This document shows, piece by piece, positions 50,986 to 63,961 of a stretch of 64,000 nucleotides of DNA. How positions within the stretch are numbered: the stretch's first letter is position 1; each line of letters opens with the position of its first letter. The position numbers were made by a program, and so were the translations under genes. This stretch comes from Hypomesus transpacificus (lineage: Eukaryota > Chordata > Actinopteri > Osmeriformes > Osmeridae): assembly GCF_021917145.1 (NCBI RefSeq), contig NC_061061.1:12774908-12838907 (forward strand), given 5' to 3'. The notes beneath the pieces are model-generated. The model was not told the DNA's origin. It searched no databases and saw only the letters and a program-made list of their open reading frames with translations.

Positions 50986-53745
50986 CTAGAGATAGAAAGA
51001 GAGAGCAATAGAGACAGACAGAGTGTGAGAGATAGAAAGAGGGTGAGAGAGGGGGATAGAGAGGGTGAGAGAGGGTGAGAGATGGATATAGAGGGTGAGA
51101 GATGGAAATAGAGGGTGAGAGAGGGTGAGAGATGGATATAGAGGGTGAGAGCAGTAGAGTCCAGTGAAGCAGCCCCTGCTCTCCCAGTCAGGTAGGGGAG
51201 GACGATCTGATCTCACCTTGCTGCTACCTGCCCCGGGCTGAGAGCCAGGGGGGGGCAGTTAGGGCTGCTCTGCCCCAGGGAGGAGGCCAGGGGCCCCCCT
51301 GGGGAGGAGAGAGGGGTGAGGGGGTCCTGAGATGAGGTTCTACACCCCCGCAATTACAGCGAAGGATGTGTGGGGGGGGTAATGGAGAGGAGGAGGACAG
51401 AGAGAGAGATCAGAGGATGATTCACTTCAGGAGGGGGGGGAGGATCAGAGGATGATTCACTTCAGGAGGGGGGGGGGAGGAGGGGGGATCAGAGGATGAT
51501 TCACTTCAGGAGGGGGGGGGGGAGGAGGGGGGATCAGAGGATGATTCACTTCAGGAGGGGGGGGGGAGGAGGGGGGATCAGAGGATGATTCACTTCATGA
51601 TGGGGGGGGGAGGAGGGGGGATCAGAGGATGATTCACTTCATGATGGGGGGGAGGGGACAGTTGGGGAGGAATTCACCGACTTGTTCGAACACAGACACA
51701 CAACTAAGCTTTCCATGTTTCTTGTCAAGCTGATGCTGACTGGACATTAAAGAGTGTTTGTGTTGAGTGGATGAAAGCTCACTTGACGTTGGCGTTGGTG
51801 CAGATGATGTACTCGATCTCCTCTGAGAAGGGGTTCTGGAAGGTGAAGGAGCTGGTTCTCATCCAGATCCACTCCTGGGACTTGGAGCGGAAGCGGAACA
51901 TCACAGACAGAACCTGACCTTTCAGCTTCACCACCTGGTCAGGAGAGACCAGTCAACTTCTGGCATCATAACTGCCGAGTCACACACACTCCCTCTCTCT
52001 GTCATACACACACACTCCCTCTCTCTGTCATACACACACACTTCCTCTCTCTGTCATACACACACACTCCCTCTTTGTCATACACACACACTCCCTCTCT
52101 CTGTCACACACACACACTCCCTCTCTCTGTCATACACACACACTCCCTCTCTCTGTCATACACACACACTCCCTCTCTCTGTCATACACACACACTTCCT
52201 CTCTCTGTCATACACACACACTCCCTCTCTCTGTCATACACACACACTCCCTCTCTGTCATACACACACACTCCCTCTCTCTGTCATACACACACACTCC
52301 CTCTCTCTGTCACACACACACACTCCCTCTCTCTGTCATACACACACACTCCCTCTCTCTGTCACACACACACACTTCCTCTCTCTATCATACACACACA
52401 CTCCCTCTCTCTGTCATACACACACACTCCCTCTCTCTGTCATACACACACACTCCCTCTCTCTGTCATACACACACACTCCCTCTCTCTGTCACACACA
52501 CACACTCCCTCTCTCTGTCACACACACACACTCCCTCTCTCTGTCACACACACACATATCTCTACCTGCTGGAAGCTGTCTCTCAGTAAGCTCTGATCCT
52601 CATGATGGGCCAGATCCAGAATACTCTTCCCCAGCAGGTCCTGAAACACACAGATAAACACGTAGGAAACACAGCCAGACTGTGCGGACGGCAGCCCCCC
52701 CCAAACGACACCAAGGCTGGACAGGGGCTTAACTGGAGCCCCAGGCTGCGAGGCCTACCTGGGGCTGGTAGCCCACGGTGGCCACACAGCGGTGGTCTAT
52801 GAAGGTGAAGATGCCCTGGCAGTTGTGGCGCGAGATGAACTCCACCGGAACGCTGACGCTGTTCATGTCGGAGTCGCCCGGGCAACAGGTCACCTAGACA
52901 ACCAAACAAGGAGTGAGTGATGGAGGGGGTACCTCTGTATATTGACCCTGCTGTTTGCTTGATGGCCAGTCTGGTGATGTTGCTAACATTAGACTGGCTT
53001 TGGCCCAGAGGACCAGCTTCAGAGGGCACTCTTGCGAAACAATTGTGCAACAAGCTGCAGGTTGAAACAAACAAGCTGATGAAGTGAGCACATGGTGGTG
53101 CATGCAGGCTCTTTGTACCTGCAGTCTCCCGATGGCAACCAGGCAGTAGCGACTACCCTGGTTGGTGTCTGCCTCCTCATCTGTTAGATTCACTCCTAAA
53201 ACACACACACGACTTAACTTGGTCCTCGGAGATGAGTCACAAATCTATTGTGTGTTCCATAATCATTTAGCTGCACCCTCCCAGGAAGTCCAGCACATGT
53301 CCAGACAGAGCAGGCTGGTTCCAACCCCCCCTCACTCCCTCCCCCTCCTCACCTGCAGGGGGCCAGGAGCGGATGTAGCCGGTGCAGTGGACGACGACAT
53401 ACTGGGACTCCCCCTCCTTGGCAGGGCCCAGACCGTTCCTGAAGAGAGGGAGACGGGCAGAGAGGTTACCCAGGGAGCCCCAGCCGGGACGGGGGGGGGG
53501 GGTGGAGGGGATAGGGGGGGTGGAAGGGATGGAGGGGGTGGAGGGGATGGGGGGTGGAGGGGATGGGGGGGTGGAGGGGATGGGGGGGTAGAGGGGATGG
53601 GGGGGTGGAGGGGATGGGGGGGTGGAGGGGATGGAGCCTCACCTGTTCCTGTTTCGGAGGATGCCCAGTCTGTTCATGCTCATGGGCTCCACAGGACACG
53701 AGCCGCACCTGCGAGGGAGCACACAGGTCAATGAAGAGCACAAAC

Positions 53746-53776
<31 letters not shown>

Positions 53777-56700
53777 GACTCTCACACATACTCTCTCTCT
53801 CACACACACACACACACCTCATTCTGCAGATGAATGAACGGCGGGCTCCAGCACACATCTTGACAGAGGACTGCTGCCCCTCCTTCTTTATCGTTCCTGT
53901 CTTCAGGTCCAGCATCCTCCCTGAGAGGGAGGGACAGAGAAAGAGTGGGTGGTTTGACTTCCTTTTGTGGTTCTGAAACCCCCGCAGCTTGCAGGACAGA
54001 CTGTAGGACAGACTGCAGGACAGCCTGCAGGACAGCCTGCAGGACAGCTTGCAGGAGAGCCTGCAGGAGAGACTGCAGGAGAGCCTGCAGGACAGCTTGC
54101 AGGACAGCCTGCAGGACAGCATGCAGGACAGCCTGCAGGAGAGACTGCAGGACAGACTGTAGGAGAGACTGCAGGGAGAGACTGCAGGGAGAGACTGCAG
54201 GACAGACTGTAGGAGAGACTGCAGGGAGAGACTGCAGGGAGAGACTGCAGGGAGAGACTGCAGGACAGCCTCATGGCCTCACCTGTGTTGTTGGTGTCTG
54301 ACGTGGACAGCTGCTCCCGGAGCTTGTCCTTGTCATCCGGGTGCAGCTGGTCGTACAGGGAGGAGCCCAGCCAGTCAGACTGGGACTGGTTGAGAACTGG
54401 GGTGACCGAGTCCGACACGTACACCACCCGCCCGCTGTCACATGACACCACAAACAGGAAGCCGTCAGCTGCTTCCAGGATCAGGTGCTTCAGCTCCTAC
54501 AGAGGGAGAGAGGGAGACAGGGAGGGAGAGAGGGAGACAGGGAGGGAGAGAGGGGGACAGGGAGGGAGAGAGGGAGAGGGAGACAGGAGGGAGAGAGGGG
54601 GAGAGGGAGGGAGAGAGGGGGAGGGAGAGAGAGAGAGGGGAAGGGAGAGACAGGGAGGGAGACAGGGAGAGGGAGAGAGAGGGAGACAGGGAGGGAGAGA
54701 GAGGGAGACAGGGAGGGAGAGAGGGGGAAACAGGGAGGGAGAGACAGGGAGGGGACACGTAATCAGCAGAGGTGTAACAACAATAATAATAAAACCTGTT
54801 ATTTTTTGGTGCCTTTCAAGGCACCCAAGGACACCTTACCGCATAAAAACATGAATAAAATACCAAACAATACAAAAAACACTAAGATACAATCCAATAG
54901 TGTCTCTCGCCCCTCTCCCTACCTGGTCGGTGAGGAAGGAGGGCTTGTACGTCCCGTCTGCGTTGGTGTTGCCGCTCCCCCGCAGAGAGTTCATGTGAGA
55001 CACGGCCATGCGCAGGATGGTCAGCTTGTCCGGTTTCCGTGCCAACGCGCTGCAGGTGGGCACCATGTCGGACAGCTCTGTGATGTAAGCCGTCATCTTG
55101 TTCCTCCGTCGCCTCTCAATCTCACTGTGGTTCTCCCTGGAGCGAGCGAGGGAGAGAGAGAGGGAGGGAGGGAGAGAGGGAGAGGGAGAGAGAGGGAGGG
55201 GGGACAGGAAAGGAGGGATGAAGATGGGGGGGGGGGGGCAGGTAGTTGGAAAACATGGAGTAGAGTTTAGAGTAGAGCTATGTAAATATGCCAGTCCAGA
55301 TGAGGTGGGATTGAGTTGATCGAGAGAGAGAGAAAAAAAGAGGATGTACCAAACAATGACTCCGCAATCAATGACCCAGAGAGAGAGAGCGAGGTGAGGT
55401 AGAGAGCGTGGGTCAGTGTGTGATAAAGTGAGAGAAAAAAAGACTCAGAAATCCTGAGAGAGAGAGAGAGAGAGGGGGAAAGGGAAGATGGAGATTGAGA
55501 GTCAAGAGAAAGGGATTCTGGGACGTGGGTGCATCAGGATGTGACTCAGGAAGCGGTCAGACACACCAACATGAGACAGCAGACTGGCTCAGCACAAACG
55601 TGTTACGAAAAACAGTTGTGAAACACAGCAAATGTTTACATGCACTGTCAGGACAGCATTGCAGAGAAAATAGAATTGGTAACATTAGAAACAGAAGATC
55701 CAGCCTTCCAGAATGTTCCAGGCCATACCTGGCTAGTCTGTCCTTATCGGCACGCCCCACACACCCCAGCCCACCCCACACACCCCAGCCCACCCCAGCC
55801 CCACACACTTCAGACCGCCCCAACCCCACACACCCCAGCCCACCCCAACCCCACACACCCCAGCCCCACACACCCCAGCCCACCCCAACCCCACACACCC
55901 CAGCCCACCCCAGCCCCACACACCCCAGACCACCCCAACCCCACACACCCCAACCCCATACACCCCAGACCACCCCACACACCCCAACCCCACCCCAGCC
56001 CCACACACCCCAGCCCCACACACCCCAGCCCCACACACCCTAACCCCACAGTCAGTGTTTCCTGCAGAGACCATCTCTCCTACCTGGCAAAGCGCTCCTT
56101 GTCATTAGAACCCCCTGTGTCATCATCACACCTGGGGAGAGAGAGGATAGAGAGAGAGACAAAGAGAGAGAAGTTATGTGTTTAGGTGACAAGAGACTGA
56201 GCTGACACTACCACTATGACTGCATCACCAAGCAGTTGTGGTTGGTCAAATGCATTCCACTTCATTTTCACCAAGAGGTTCAAAACTTAGCTAAATGTAT
56301 ACCCACAAATCAACAAAGGGATAAGGTGGGAGAAGATGTGAGATGAAGTTTGTGTCATACCTAAACAGCTTACTCCCGTCGTCGTCGTCATCGTCAAAGT
56401 CTGGCCTGTGAAGTTGAACGTAGGACAATCATGTACACTACCATCACCAAGTTTACTGAGAGACACAACTGGTTATATTTTAGACACACACACGATCAAT
56501 ACTTACACTGCCCGTCGTTTGTTGGTTCCTTTCGGTACAACAGCTCCAGCATTTGCCGACGTCCCACCTCCCTCCATTCCCATGGCATCTGGCATATCTG
56601 TCAGAAGGCAGCACTAGCCATTAGAGCCACCTAGTCAGTCATATACAAAACACTGAAGCTAACTAGCTAGCTCAATACACTCACATCTCTTATTTTAAAT

Positions 56701-57379
56701 TCAGGACAATATTGGGATTAGCTAGCTGGCTGTTTTATAAGGCAGACCTTTTACAACGATACTTTGAGTCTAAGAAGGTCAGAAACCAGGGCAGTATGTG
56801 CTAGGGGAGTTATGACATGTGGATTGCCAACACGAGTTGAGCTAGCTAGCTACAGTAAAGTAGCCCCATAGCCCGATAAACAAGATAATCAGCTAGCTAG
56901 AGCTGAAGCTAGCTGGGACACCTGACAACTGAGCAAGCACGTATGGAGCTCTCCTAGTTATACTGCTACAACTAGCTAGTATAGCATAAACAAGAATACC
57001 TGGTACTGCCTAGGAGCAGTCATTAAACTAAGAAAACACAACTAATACGATATATCTGACTAAAGTGTATGGCTGGGAAATCGAGCCCCTAGACAAGTTT
57101 GCAAGGCCCCTTTTAAGCAATGAACTAGTGTACCTAGCTTGCTGCTACAAGCAGCTAGCTAACATCAGCTAGGGCTAGCTGCTAGCTGCTACTTGCTCGT
57201 TAGAACGCGGCAGCCAGCTAACCTAGGCAAATACTGTCAGTGTCACGGCACGCGACCGACCAAAGTGGCATGTCAAAGTCAGAGACCATTTGACATACAC
57301 CAATTGATCAGTAAAATATATAGACATTTTTGTCAACTTTACCTAGATCAGAAGAGTCCATGTCCGGATTGAATAACAT
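48517..57379 (-). CDS. arnt: Aryl hydrocarbon receptor nuclear translocator (HIF-1-beta)
   Basis: ARNT is the bHLH-PAS partner of AHR and HIF-alpha in the nucleus. The first exon (57343-57379) is [12 protein letters not shown]; an internal ATG at 57361 is an alternative. Exons near 56505-56597, 56361-56405 and 56086-56132 give the acidic N-terminus and NDKERFAR. The bHLH exon (about 54925-55137) reads [20 protein letters not shown] and [21 protein letters not shown] lies at about 54280-54500 ([20 protein letters not shown]), 53810-53926, 53640-53710, 53345-53440 and 53110-53200. PAS-B lies at 52757-52895 ([19 protein letters not shown]), 52570-52640 and 51780-51945 ([20 protein letters not shown]). 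The Gln/Pro-rich activation region covers 51205-48700 and includes three 15-residue repeats. The end is [15 protein letters not shown]-stop. Borders checked are GT/AG; some in the variable C-terminal half are approximate. Confidence 0.94.
49202..49270. repeat. Poly-A and A-rich tract in arnt intron
   Basis: A21 followed by A-rich repeats between arnt C-terminal exons. On the gene strand a poly-T tract. Confidence 0.9.
49612..49806 (-). mobile_element. V-SINE (tRNA-derived), arnt intron
   Basis: Minus-oriented, same family as the two in setdb1. Tail CTGCTAAATGTAAATGTAAT and head GGTGGCTGAGCGGTTAGGG. Confidence 0.87.
50003..50137 (-). repeat. Coding 45-bp repeat in arnt, three copies
   Basis: Three identical in-frame copies of the 15-residue unit [15 protein letters not shown] in the activation-domain exon (about 49935-50215). 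DNA copies appear nearly identical, suggesting recent duplication. Confidence 0.92.
50935..50967. repeat. AT microsatellite
   Basis: About 16 AT units in an arnt intron, flanked by GATA- and GA-type repeats (50870-51150). Confidence 0.92.
51395..51655. repeat. G-rich 40-45 bp minisatellite
   Basis: Six units with GATCAGAGGATGATTCACTT separated by runs of 6-9 G and GGAGGA, in an arnt intron. The G runs could form G-quadruplexes on the plus strand. Confidence 0.9.
51978..52560. repeat. 26-bp minisatellite CATACACACACACTCCCTCT
   Basis: About 22 units of CA tract plus CTCCCTCTCTCTGT in the PAS-B region of arnt, between coding exons. Confidence 0.94.
53487..53637. repeat. GGTGGAGGGGATGGGGG array
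   Basis: 16-18 bp G-rich units abutting an arnt exon (about 53640-53710) on its donor side. Confidence 0.92.
53987..54266 (-). repeat. 12-bp minisatellite with CTGCAG acceptor-like motif
   Basis: About 22 units. On the gene strand each reads CTGTCCTGCAGG or CTCTCCCTGCAG, resembling pyrimidine tract plus CAG acceptors. Located in the intron between two arnt PAS-A exons. Confidence 0.92.
54495..54755. repeat. GGGAGACAGGGA microsatellite
   Basis: GAGAGAGGGAGACAGGGAGG-type units upstream of the arnt PAS-A start exon. Pyrimidine-rich on the gene strand. Confidence 0.92.
55745..56048. repeat. CCCCACACACCCCAGCC array
   Basis: Imperfect 16-20 bp units in the arnt intron just downstream of the exon ending NDKERFAR. 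Confidence 0.93.
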
Positions 57380-57576
57380 AAACAAAACAAAAAAACTTCA
57401 GCTGCGGAAGACTCCTCCGATCCTCTTACCTTGCGGATATCTCTCACCACTATTATACATTTAATTGATCAAGTACTTGTACTTCTACTTTAATCATCTA
57501 CAAACGATGGAATTATGTCTAGATTATTTCTGTGTCTTTTCCTGTTTTCCCCCGGGTTTAAACCCCCTCTCGTTAC

Positions 57577-57587
57577 AAGATGGCGGC
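57577..57587 (+). promoter_or_regulatory. YY1 consensus site near arnt 5' end
   Basis: AAGATGGCGGC is a perfect YY1 motif, usually found at or just downstream of start sites. It lies about 200 bases upstream of the arnt start codon, oriented away from arnt. Function is inferred. Confidence 0.6.
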
Positions 57588-57599
57588 AGCCAAACTGGT

Positions 57600-60200
57600 T
57601 GAACTATTTCCATTTCTGTACATTCTATTGGACATCCCACTAGTTAGACACAAGTGACGCACAACAAGGACAGCCCCAATGTTAGGAGCAGATGAGATTC
57701 CAAATCAAATTACATTCTTTTCATACTTTATTTATTCATATGGGATTTTGAATCAGAATTTGATCCCTGGAAATGTCTGTTTTTTTTAACTGTGTGTTTA
57801 ACTGGTGGCTGTTTAGTTGACATTGTTAATTTTAGCAGTTGTGTGGTAACTGAGAAACAGCCTACATTGGGACAAACTGTGGAAACAATAGGAATGCAAC
57901 TGTGATTCTTGATCTTTGTTTTTAATTATAATAATAGTACTTGCATCATCAACATGTGAAAATACAAAATAACACTGTAATAATGACTGTTTTTGTACAG
58001 ACTGTATAGACCATGAGGCTATTGGTAAAAATTTATATAAAATGAGCAAAATGGTGGACTGTGGAGGACAGTGAAAGGTTATGAATGCAGGATTACTTTA
58101 GAGTAATTGGTTCAAAGAGATGAATGAAGGGAGAGAGGGGAGCGAGAAAGCTGACAGAGGACTGAGATGGAGGGGGGTGCAAGTGATGAGGGAGGAGATG
58201 GACAAAGATGAAAGTCAAAGAAATAAGAGAACATCATACTTTACAGATAAGGCACTTAACAACAACAATGATTTAAGCATACTGATAAAAATACAACACT
58301 TCTACTTCTGTTAACAGAGTGATTGAGTTCAGATCTTAAGATCTTGCAATTTCTGTAATATACATTTTGCATGAAATACCTGTAAACCCGTTTTTCAAAT
58401 AGAAATCATACCTCAGATCACTGGCAAAAGTGAATAACACTTAAAATCTCACATAGAACATACAACTCCTGGCTAGCATGGCCTCAATTTGTCCAGCAAT
58501 ACACATGGACGTAGTTCTTCAGGCCCATTCCAGTCACCTGAGATAAAAAAAAAACTCTGTATCTTGGCAGATCAATCCAGATGGATCGATCCGTGTCAAT
58601 CCAGATGGATCGATCCATGTCAATCCAGATGGATCGATCCATGTCTTTTCTTGATGACATCTGTGTCAGTCAGGAAGATTCTACTGGATCACATTGTTCA
58701 GAACCAAGTTAGACCATATCAAACCAGAGACCTTCCACTTTGCAAACACTTTCAGGATGCTATTCTTGGTAAGCTGGCATCTAGCTCTTATGTAGACAGA
58801 ACTCCTGCCAAAATGAGTAATACTGATGGTAAACATTTGGTTGACACTGAGCCTCAAGTCCTTGAAGAGGGAAACAGGTTTCTGGTTAAAAGCATGAGCC
58901 ATACGTACCACACTGGAATGAGACCACACAACTGGTCCAAACTGATTTTCGAGAAAAATATAACAGTTAAAAGATTACAAAAATACAATTTGGCAGCATT
59001 TGGGTTCCTGACTGTCAGCTCCATTAATCAGAGTCTCTTTGGGCTTTTAATTTAAAAGGAAAAACTGATAGTGACTGATAGGGGCCGAATCAGGAAACAT
59101 AATTTCTCTGCATCAAACATAAACAAAAGGCGTTCGATATGTTTTAGTCTTGCATGAGCACCATTGTCTCCACCATAGCAGTGTCCTCACAGTGGAGGAC
59201 AGCAATGGCACGGGAGCAACACCCCTCTGGAGATCTTCAGAATCATGTAAAAAGGCAGAAACCTGTGTCTGAAAACAGCCAGTTCGGTACAGAGCAAAAG
59301 TCAGTCCATGAATCAAACGTTTTCATACTCATAACATGAATTTAAATCAATCTCGTGTGCTGAATGAAAAGAATTGACCCTAAACCCTGACTCTGTCCTG
59401 AAAAATGATTCTCAAGGGTCAGTGAAAATGACCCTACTGGACAGTGACGAGAGAGCAGAGGTAAACTTGCACTCTGACTACCAGTATCAGAAGCTGCGAA
59501 GGTGTACACGAGCATACATACACAAACAAACACAGGTTGCACAGGAACTCGACAAAACAAACATCTTTGCATAGTTAGAATCATCAAACCAGGTTAATGA
59601 ATGCCTCCTCAATGCGTCTCATTCTCTTTCAGACTCACTTGGTCACCCTCCTGTATGTTTTCTCATCCATATGGCATCCCAGGAAAGGGAACTCTGCATA
59701 GACACGATGGACAACATACTGTGGGATCAAGGCAGATGAAGCCCAAACTAAAGAAATGACTATAAAAGGCTTTAAGGCACACCAATACTGTAAGGAAAGC
59801 TTGACTTGAAGCAGCATCATTCTCTCCCCCTTCCTATCTCTGACCCCTCTGTCTCTTGTCACTTTTCTCATCACCATTTCCCCTCTCTCTCTCATTATAG
59901 CTTACCCAAGGCCACCCATATGAGGCCAACATAAGTTATGTGGAAAAAAACAATTGTGCAGCTGAGTTGGTGTGTGCATCTATGTGTGAGTTTAACAATT
60001 AAAGTGTGTGTGTGTGTGGGGGGGGGGTGTATATGTTTCAGGTCCAGGTTACAGTAATGTAGTGTATCCAAAGTCACGGACCTGAATACCTCTTCCTCTC
60101 CATCATTGACATACCCTCTTTCATCTTTCCCTTTCTCTTTTTCCTGCTCTCCTCTCTCACGCTGAGGGTCATGAGTTTGCACACTCTTTCTTCTTCTGTT
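57600..60200. other. arnt upstream / cers2 3' UTR region
   Basis: No gene recognised. It includes three copies of a 25-bp CAATCCAGATGGATCGATCC repeat (58569-58640). A 188-codon plus-strand open frame (58489-59055) has no recognisable domain and overlaps that repeat. Much of it may be cers2 3' UTR on the minus strand. Confidence 0.45.
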
Positions 60201-60204
60201 TCTG

Positions 60205-60468
60205 TCACTCTGCCTTGGCATGGTTGTTGTTGTGGGCTGTGTGGCCGTTCTGGACGGGTCCATTCTTCTGGCCAACTTTTGTCTTATCGTCCTCCTCCGC
60301 CGAATCATCCGTCTCATCCTTGTCACTTCGCTCATCCTCCACGGTTTCCTGAGTGGTCGGAAGAATTGGGGAAAAAGAGGAATCGAGAAGAGTTAAGACA
60401 CAATGAACTAGTCAGACAGACCAAGCACTTCCTGAGATCTGGGCTTTGTCACATCTGTAACATCATTG

Positions 60469-60512
<44 letters not shown>

Positions 60513-61039
60513 GTGTGTTTGTGAGCCAGTTTGGTGTGTGTTTGGTGGTGTGTGTGTGTGTGTGTGAGCCAGTACGTGTGTGTGGTTGGTGGTGTGTGTG
60601 TGTGTGTGTGAGCCAGTACGAGTGTGTGTTTGGTGGTGTGTGTGTGTGAGCCAGTACGTGTGTGTGTTTGGTGGTGTGTGTGTGTGAGCCAGTACGTGTG
60701 TGTGTTTGGTGGTGTGTGTGTACACATACGTTGCTTGAAAGGAAACGAACTGCCATCCTTATGATGAGGATGGCCCAGAAGATGTGGAGGCACTGCAGCG
60801 TCAGCATGAGGCTGTTGAAGAAGTAGTACCCGAAGAAGGGAGGGTAGAGAGTCAGGGGGTACACCCAGGTCCAGTACATGATCCTGGGAGGAAGAACAAC
60901 CACACACACTGAACATCACCTGTCACAGGGCCCGTATTCATTAGCAAGTGTGGTGATGTGTACCTGTGTGTGTCTGTGTGTCTGTGTGTGTGTGTGTGTG
61001 AGAGAGAGGATGTGTGTGTGTGTGTGTGTGAGAGAGAGG

Positions 61040-61070
<31 letters not shown>

Positions 61071-61223
61071 GGTGTGTGTGTGTGTGTGTGTCTGTGAGAG
61101 AGAGAGAGAGACTAACCAGAAGGGAAAGATAACAAGTCGAGTGATGATGAAAATTGCAGCGAAGAGGATAAAGATGTAGTTACACGTGTTCTTCCAGCCA
61201 GCATAGTTAAACATCTTGGCAGA
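60205..61223 (-). CDS. cers2: Ceramide synthase 2, C-terminal exons (partial)
   Basis: CERS2 is the ER enzyme that joins very-long-chain acyl-CoA to sphingoid base. Three exons: 61117-61223 ([20 protein letters not shown], end of the TLC domain), 60730-60883 ([19 protein letters not shown] and [16 protein letters not shown]) and 60205-60348 ([18 protein letters not shown], acidic regulatory tail, stop). Junctions keep phase (TG|G gives W). The catalytic Lag1 histidines and the homeobox-like exons would be upstream and were not found between 61223 and 64000, so they are in the gap, in a long intron or off the edge. The acidic DERSD tail matches CERS2 rather than other paralogues. Confidence 0.9.
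60470..60732. repeat. GT microsatellite and 40-bp minisatellite
   Basis: (GT)20 followed by about six units with GTGAGCCAGTACGTGTGTG and GTTTGGTGGTG. It reaches the donor of cers2 exon 60730-60883. Confidence 0.93.
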
Positions 61224-61363
61224 CTGTCAAAGGTCAAACAGAGGAGGAAGAGGGGGTTAAACAAGAAGGGGAGACCGACAGACATCCATAACTGAAGATG
61301 TCGTCTTCATTCCACAAGGGGGCAGCGTTGAATCTCATTCTCGCTTTCCATGGCCTCACCCTG

Positions 61364-61463
61364 NNNNNNNNNNNNNNNNNNNNNNNNNNNNNNNNNNNNN
61401 NNNNNNNNNNNNNNNNNNNNNNNNNNNNNNNNNNNNNNNNNNNNNNNNNNNNNNNNNNNNNNN
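61364..61463. other. Assembly gap (100 N)
   Basis: Exactly 100 N, a conventional size for an unknown-length gap. Confidence 0.99.
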
Positions 61464-63910
61464 AAACATCTTCCACAGCAGATTAAATCTACTGTATACA
61501 GATAAATATTGTCCTACCTCTCAGAGGAGGGAGAAGGAGAGGAGAGTGTGTGTGTGTGACGTCCAGACTCACATTCGTTTTAAACGTGTGTTTGCATTTA
61601 ACTGTTAATGTGTTAAGTGTTTTTAGGTGTGTGTGTGTGTGTGTGTGTGTGGATGATGCAAAAGGCTGGCAACAATTCCACTGTTGTGAAACGAGTAAGC
61701 GCCATTTTTTAATCCATCATTTCTAGGTGTTCGTTCTCAAGGGGCGGGGGTCAAAGGGAGGGGGGGGGGGGGGGGGGGGGGGGGAGGGCTGCCCATGAAT
61801 TATTGAAGCATCATCAGTGCCAAAAACAAACGCATCACGCTCCAGCCTGCCGTGGGAGGGGCGCCACTGGACGCTTTTTAATGGCGTTTGGATTCCTCGG
61901 CCTGGCGTGTTGCTTGTCATACATAATGCAGGCGTGTTGTTGTGTGTGCAGCTGCCGCCGCCGTTCAGGGTCTGGGGCCACGCCGGCTCCAGGGTTTATC
62001 GTCCGGGGCCTCCAGGTCACCCGTGAACAGAGATATGGGGAGGGAGAGCCAAGAGAAACTGAGCAGGGGAGGAATGGGAGGAGGAGAGCGACGGAGGGAA
62101 GGAAGGAGAGGGAAGGAAGGGCCGATGGGAGAGAAGAGGCGAACGAGAGGAGGGGGAGACAAGGTGAGAAAAAAAGAGGGGCAAACAGAATGGTGGGAGG
62201 GGGGAGCGAGGAGGAAAATAGCAAAAAGGATGAGAGCGTAAGAGCGGGAGACAGACAGAGGGAGAGGAAGAAACAGAGATGGAGAGCAAGAAAGAAGCGG
62301 GGCGCGCCAATTTGAAGCAGCTTCCATATTCGGAATTCGTTTCTTTCATTTGTCATCCGCTGGATAACGCATGTTGTTTCTCTCTCTCTCTGTACCTCTC
62401 TGCAAAGGCTCCTTCTGAGGCTACAGGGTGAATAGAGCTGATTATCTGGTGCTGCTCTCCAGGCAAGGATGGCCGAGGGAGAAAGGGAGGGAGGGAGAAA
62501 GGGATGGAGGGGAGGAGGGAGGGAGGAGAGCAGGCCTCTTTCTTCCCTTGCACAGGGGCCGTGTCTCCTGGCAGACGCTGTAATCAGTCCTTCTGTTGAC
62601 TCACAATGGAGAGAGCACTTTCTATCAAGGTGGGGAGGGGGGACCGGGAGAGGGGCCAGAGAGAGGGGGGGAGAGAGAGGGCGAGAGAGAGAGAGATAGG
62701 GGGCGAGAGAGAGAGACAGGGCGAGGGTGCGGGGAGAGACTGAGCGAACGGGCGAGCGGAGATGGGGCAGAGAGAAACAGGAGAAGAGAGAGTGTAGAAG
62801 GGGAGAGGGGGGAGCGGAGAGAGAGAAAGGGAGATAGCGACTAATGTCATAACGCCTAAAAAGAGCACCAGCCCCCCTCGGGCTCTTTCATGGAGAACAG
62901 AAACAAAACACGTCTTGATCCAGTGTTTCATGTTGGTAAGTGCTGGTTGAAAGCGTGGCAAATGGACTGTAAACCTGAAGACACACTGCTGGGCTCTCGT
63001 CAGCCGCAACCTTGTGCTGGTTCTCCTCATACAGAATATTCCAGAGCAGCTGACAAAAGGATGTGAATAACAAAAGTCTTCTTTTGAAGAGTTCTCCTTT
63101 ATTATTTGTATAAGATTGTGTTTATTACTGGATTTGTAATCATTTCGACTGGGCTCTGCTGTGGTGATGGGAGACCTTGAAGCCCTCTTGTGTTCAGAGG
63201 CCTCTGTGTGGCCTCTGTGTGTCTCTGTGTGTGTGTGTGTGTTTCCAAGCTTGAAAGCGCGTGTGTTTACATGCGTTTGTATGCGAGCAGGTGCGTGTAC
63301 GCACGTGTCTGCAAGTGTGTGAGTCGCGCACCCAGGAAACGGCTCACACAAACAACAAGAAATGAATAAGAGGAAGAGAGAAAAAAAAACAACAAGACGA
63401 AGATGATGAGAAGAGGAATGATTGTGTGGGAGTAGAGCTACGCAGGTTTAATTATGTGTGCCATTAAAACTTCCTCTGTGTGTGTGTGTGTGTGTGTGGG
63501 GGGGGGGGGGGCACCGTTAAGGCTTGCATGCATTGGAATGCACACGATGGAGGCGGGTTAGTGTCATCATGGTGACAGAGTGTATGCTAATGGAGGTCTG
63601 TAGGACAAGGTAATGGCAGAGAGAAGCTGGGAGTGCGGTGAGCTGTCAGTCTCACAAGCAGCTGAAGATGCACATGGAGAGGACGAGGAGGACTCTGGTG
63701 TGCGTGCGTGCGTGTACTGCTCGCGAGAGGAACAGCTTTACACACCCAGTAGTGGTGGTGTGCAAGGCCGGTGCTTGTGAATGCCTTACGTGAGAGAGTA
63801 AAGCAGTATTAATGTGTTTACTGCGAGATGCAATCAGACAGATTTTCACTGTCTGTTCACACTCTCCTCTCTTGTAGTGGATGAGGTGTGTGTGTGTGTC
63901 ACCTTTTCCC

Positions 63911-63961
<51 letters not shown>

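Noticed and set aside
58489-59055. 188-codon plus-strand open frame
   Set aside because: No recognisable domain, includes a 25-bp repeat, no splice or promoter support. More likely antisense to the cers2 3' UTR.
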